Below, piece after piece: positions 61,852-64,000 of a DNA stretch of 64,000 nucleotides (within the stretch, counting starts at the first letter, position 1; each line of letters begins with the position of its first letter). The notes beneath the pieces were generated by a model. The model did no database searches and was not told where the DNA came from. It worked only from the letters and a program-made list of their open reading frames with translations. The stretch is from the NCBI GenBank assembly GCA_965202905.1, contig OZ241868.1, positions 310,001-374,000 of the forward strand, in the 5' to 3' direction. A program made the translations under genes and the position numbers. The stretch is from CAYFYS01 sp965202905. GTDB taxonomy: Bacteria > Pseudomonadota > Alphaproteobacteria > MPNO01.

Positions 61852-64000
61852 CGAATCGCCCCGATTTCATCGACAACCGTGACGGCAACACCCTGGCGCA
61901 GGCGTTGGGCGAGGCGCTGGCCGCCCCGGCCGCGGACGGGCTGGGAGAGTCCAACGATCCGCCGGACGAGGTGCGAATCGCCACGGCGTATTTCAGCCCC
62001 ACCGGCTTCGCGCGGATCGCCGACTATCTCGAGCCGGTTCCCACGGTGCGGCTGATGCTGGGGGTCGATCTTTCGGCCAGGGCGCCGGACGAAAGACGGC
62101 GCCTCGGCGAGACGGAAGCCGGGTTCGAGCGCCGGCGCATGCAGTGCGGGCTGCGCCGCATGGACGACATGCTGCGCGGGGAGCGCGACCGGCTGCCCTT
62201 CACCCGGGCGAGCGGTACGGCGTTGCGCAGGCTGATCGCGGCGCTGCGCGCGGGCAACATGGAGGTGCGGCGCTACGAAAAGGCGTTGCTGCACGCCAAG
62301 GCCTATATCTTCACCCCGGCGGACGGCGCCTTCGGCAAGCCGGCAGGGGTCATCGCCGGCTCGTCCAACCTCACCGGGGCGGGCCTGACCAGCAACCTGG
62401 AACTCAACCTCGGGCGCTACGACCGGCCCGTCGTCGAGCAGGGGCGGCAGTGGTTCGACGACCTCTGGGACGAGGCCGGACCCTACGACCTCGCCATCGT
62501 GTTCGAAGACCCCTTCCGGCTGCGCACCCCCTGGGAGATCTTCATCCGCGTATTGTGGCGGCTCTACGGCGACGAGGTCGAGGAAGACGCGCGGGACGAC
62601 CTGAACCTGCCCCTGACCAGCTTCCAGAAGCATGGCGTCGCCCGCGCGCTGCGCCTGATCCGCGATACCGGCGGCGCCATCGTCGCCGACGAGGTGGGGC
62701 TGGGAAAGACCTTCATCGCCGGCGAGGTGCTGCAAATCTATCGTGAGCGGCGGCAGCGGGCGTTGCTGATCTGCCCGGCCGCGCTGCGCGACAGCACCTG
62801 GAAGAAGTTCCAGGCCCGGTTCGAGCTGTTCGTCGAATGCCTGTCTTTCGAGGAGCTGGCGAACGACATTCAGCTTCGCGACGCCCAGCGGCCGCACGCC
62901 GACCAGCGGAAGCTGCAAATGCCTCTGGCCGAATACCAGCTGGTGGTCATCGACGAGGCGCACAACTACCGCAATCCCGACGCGCCGACGCGGGCGGCGG
63001 CGCTGCGGCGGCTTTTGTCCGGTCAACAGCGGCGGGATGTGCTGCTCCTGACCGCGACGCCGGTCAACAACTCGCTCTGGGATCTCTATCACCTGGTGCG
63101 GTTCTTCGTGCGCCAGGACGCGCATTTCGCGAAGCAGGGAATTCTCTCGATCCGCGAGCGCTTCGAGCGCGCCATGCGCGAAGACCCGTCGAACCTGAGC
63201 CCGGACGTTCTTTATCCGATCATCGACGCCACGACCGTCAAGCGCACGCGCCAGTTCGTCAAGAAGCACTATGCCGGCGACAACATCGCCGGGCCGGACG
63301 GCAGGCCGTCGCCCATCGTCTTCCCGCAACCGGGAGCGATCAGCGTTCGCTACAACCTCGATGATCTCCTGCCCGGCTTCTTCGACCGGCTGGAGGCCGC
63401 GCTCGATCCGGATGGCGGCGACGCGATTTCTTTCCACCGCTACATGCCGAACGCCTATCTGCTCACCAGAGCCGATGCGGAGGAGGACGCCCGCGCCCGG
63501 GCGTTGGTCGGGCTGCTGCGTTCCGGCATCCTGAAGCGGTTCGAGTCCTCGGCCTTCGCCTTTCGCCGGACCGTGGCAAAGATGGCGAAAGAGCACGGGA
63601 CGTTTCTCGACGCCCTCGACGCCGGCTATGTCGTCACGACCGGCTTCATGAGGGAGCTGTCGGCGGACGACGAAGCGGCGTTCGAGGATGTGCTCGCCGG
63701 CCCGGAACACCGCGCGGACGCCGCGCTCTACGATGTCGACCGCCTGCGCGATGCGGTGAAGCGCGACCGCAACCTGCTGCGGGCGCTGGCGAACGAAGCA
63801 GAGGCGATCACGCCGGATCGCGACCCGAAACTCCGCGCCCTGGCCGACGAGCTGGTTGCGATCGCCCGCCAGGCGGCGGCCGAGGCGACCGACGCCGCCG
63901 ATGAGGCGCAGAAGCGCAAGGTGCTGGTGTTCTCTTTCTTCGCGGATACGGTCCGCTGGATCCGTGATTTTTTGCGGGCCGAACTCGACCGTCGATCGGA
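61848..64000 (+). CDS. PLD-nuclease/SNF2-type helicase (partial, runs off the window)
   Basis: 717 codons from GTG 61848 to the right edge with no stop. Residues 1-220 are a phospholipase D-like nuclease: LLHAKAYIF (H149, K151), then AGSSNLTGAG (N174) and NLELNLGRYD. Residues about 250-500 are a helicase core: TSFQKHGVARAL, VADEVGLGKTFIAG (Walker A, K287), VVIDEAHNYRN (D369-H372), LLTATPVNNSLWDL (401-405). The second helicase domain begins at KRKVLVFSFFADTVRW. Such fusions belong to SNF2/HepA-type enzymes of bacterial defence loci. The C-terminus is outside the window. Confidence 0.9.
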   Translation, partial: MTNRPDFIDNRDGNTLAQALGEALAAPAADGLGESNDPPDEVRIATAYFSPTGFARIADYLEPVPTVRLMLGVDLSARAPDERRRLGETEAGFERRRMQCGLRRMDDMLRGERDRLPFTRASGTALRRLIAALRAGNMEVRRYEKALLHAKAYIFTPADGAFGKPAGVIAGSSNLTGAGLTSNLELNLGRYDRPVVEQGRQWFDDLWDEAGPYDLAIVFEDPFRLRTPWEIFIRVLWRLYGDEVEEDARDDLNLPLTSFQKHGVARALRLIRDTGGAIVADEVGLGKTFIAGEVLQIYRERRQRALLICPAALRDSTWKKFQARFELFVECLSFEELANDIQLRDAQRPHADQRKLQMPLAEYQLVVIDEAHNYRNPDAPTRAAALRRLLSGQQRRDVLLLTATPVNNSLWDLYHLVRFFVRQDAHFAKQGILSIRERFERAMREDPSNLSPDVLYPIIDATTVKRTRQFVKKHYAGDNIAGPDGRPSPIVFPQPGAISVRYNLDDLLPGFFDRLEAALDPDGGDAISFHRYMPNAYLLTRADAEEDARARALVGLLRSGILKRFESSAFAFRRTVAKMAKEHGTFLDALDAGYVVTTGFMRELSADDEAAFEDVLAGPEHRADAALYDVDRLRDAVKRDRNLLRALANEAEAITPDRDPKLRALADELVAIARQAAAEATDAADEAQKRKVLVFSFFADTVRWIRDFLRAELDRRS

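Overview
The window is GC-rich, roughly two thirds G+C by eye, and densely coded. It reads as a free-living aerobic alphaproteobacterium, probably of the Rhodospirillales-like or uncultured marine kind. Support for this: an NDUFS4-like complex I accessory subunit, a tandem double cold-shock-domain protein, a form II CO-dehydrogenase-like (cox) cluster, a split Mrp antiporter operon, and many genes of aromatic and dicarboxylic acid catabolism. The exact genus cannot be told from the sequence alone.

Layout. 1-1.8 kb is an insertion-sequence graveyard: a cut-off DNA methyltransferase end, an IS5-family fragment, a small orphan gene in AT-richer DNA, and a decayed full-length IS5-family element. 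1.8-12.3 kb holds catabolic and transport genes: FAA hydrolase, an odd adenylate-forming protein, an Fe-S protein, a dihydroxyphthalate-decarboxylase-like protein, a periplasmic cyclophilin, a MATE exporter, a maleamate-amidase/maleate-isomerase-like pair and a cytochrome c. 12.2-21.8 kb, minus strand, is a coxG-S-L-M-moxR-VWA-xdhC-xdhC-mocA molybdenum hydroxylase cluster with its maturation genes. 22-31 kb is an MFS carrier and a ten-gene Mrp-type cation/proton antiporter operon with three separate proton-channel subunits. 31-34.4 kb has a double cold-shock protein and a thiamine-precursor ABC transporter under a TPP riboswitch. 34.4-45.3 kb holds scattered metabolic genes and two tRNAs (Pro-UGG, Arg-UCU). 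45.3-48.6 kb is modABC, which would supply molybdate to the cox-type enzyme. 48.7-56 kb has a COG0523 metal chaperone overlapping hisI, metC, a frameshifted sseA, a second MoxR/VWA pair and 3-hydroxyanthranilate dioxygenase.

56.1-64 kb, running off the right edge, is the most interesting segment. Four tightly overlapping genes encode a large Eco57I-type adenine methylase, an XRE/ImmA-IrrE metallopeptidase, a DUF4411 PIN-like protein, and a helicase with an N-terminal phospholipase-D-type nuclease domain. This has the look of a DISARM/restriction-like anti-phage system with a built-in regulator and toxin pair.

A second pattern is structural. At least eighteen short perfect or near-perfect tandem duplications (units of 13 to 33 bp, 2 to 5 copies) lie almost only in intergenic gaps or at the first and last codons of genes. 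Several duplicate start codons, stop codons or ribosome binding sites. All functional calls rest on reading translated sequence and remembered family motifs; no database search was run.
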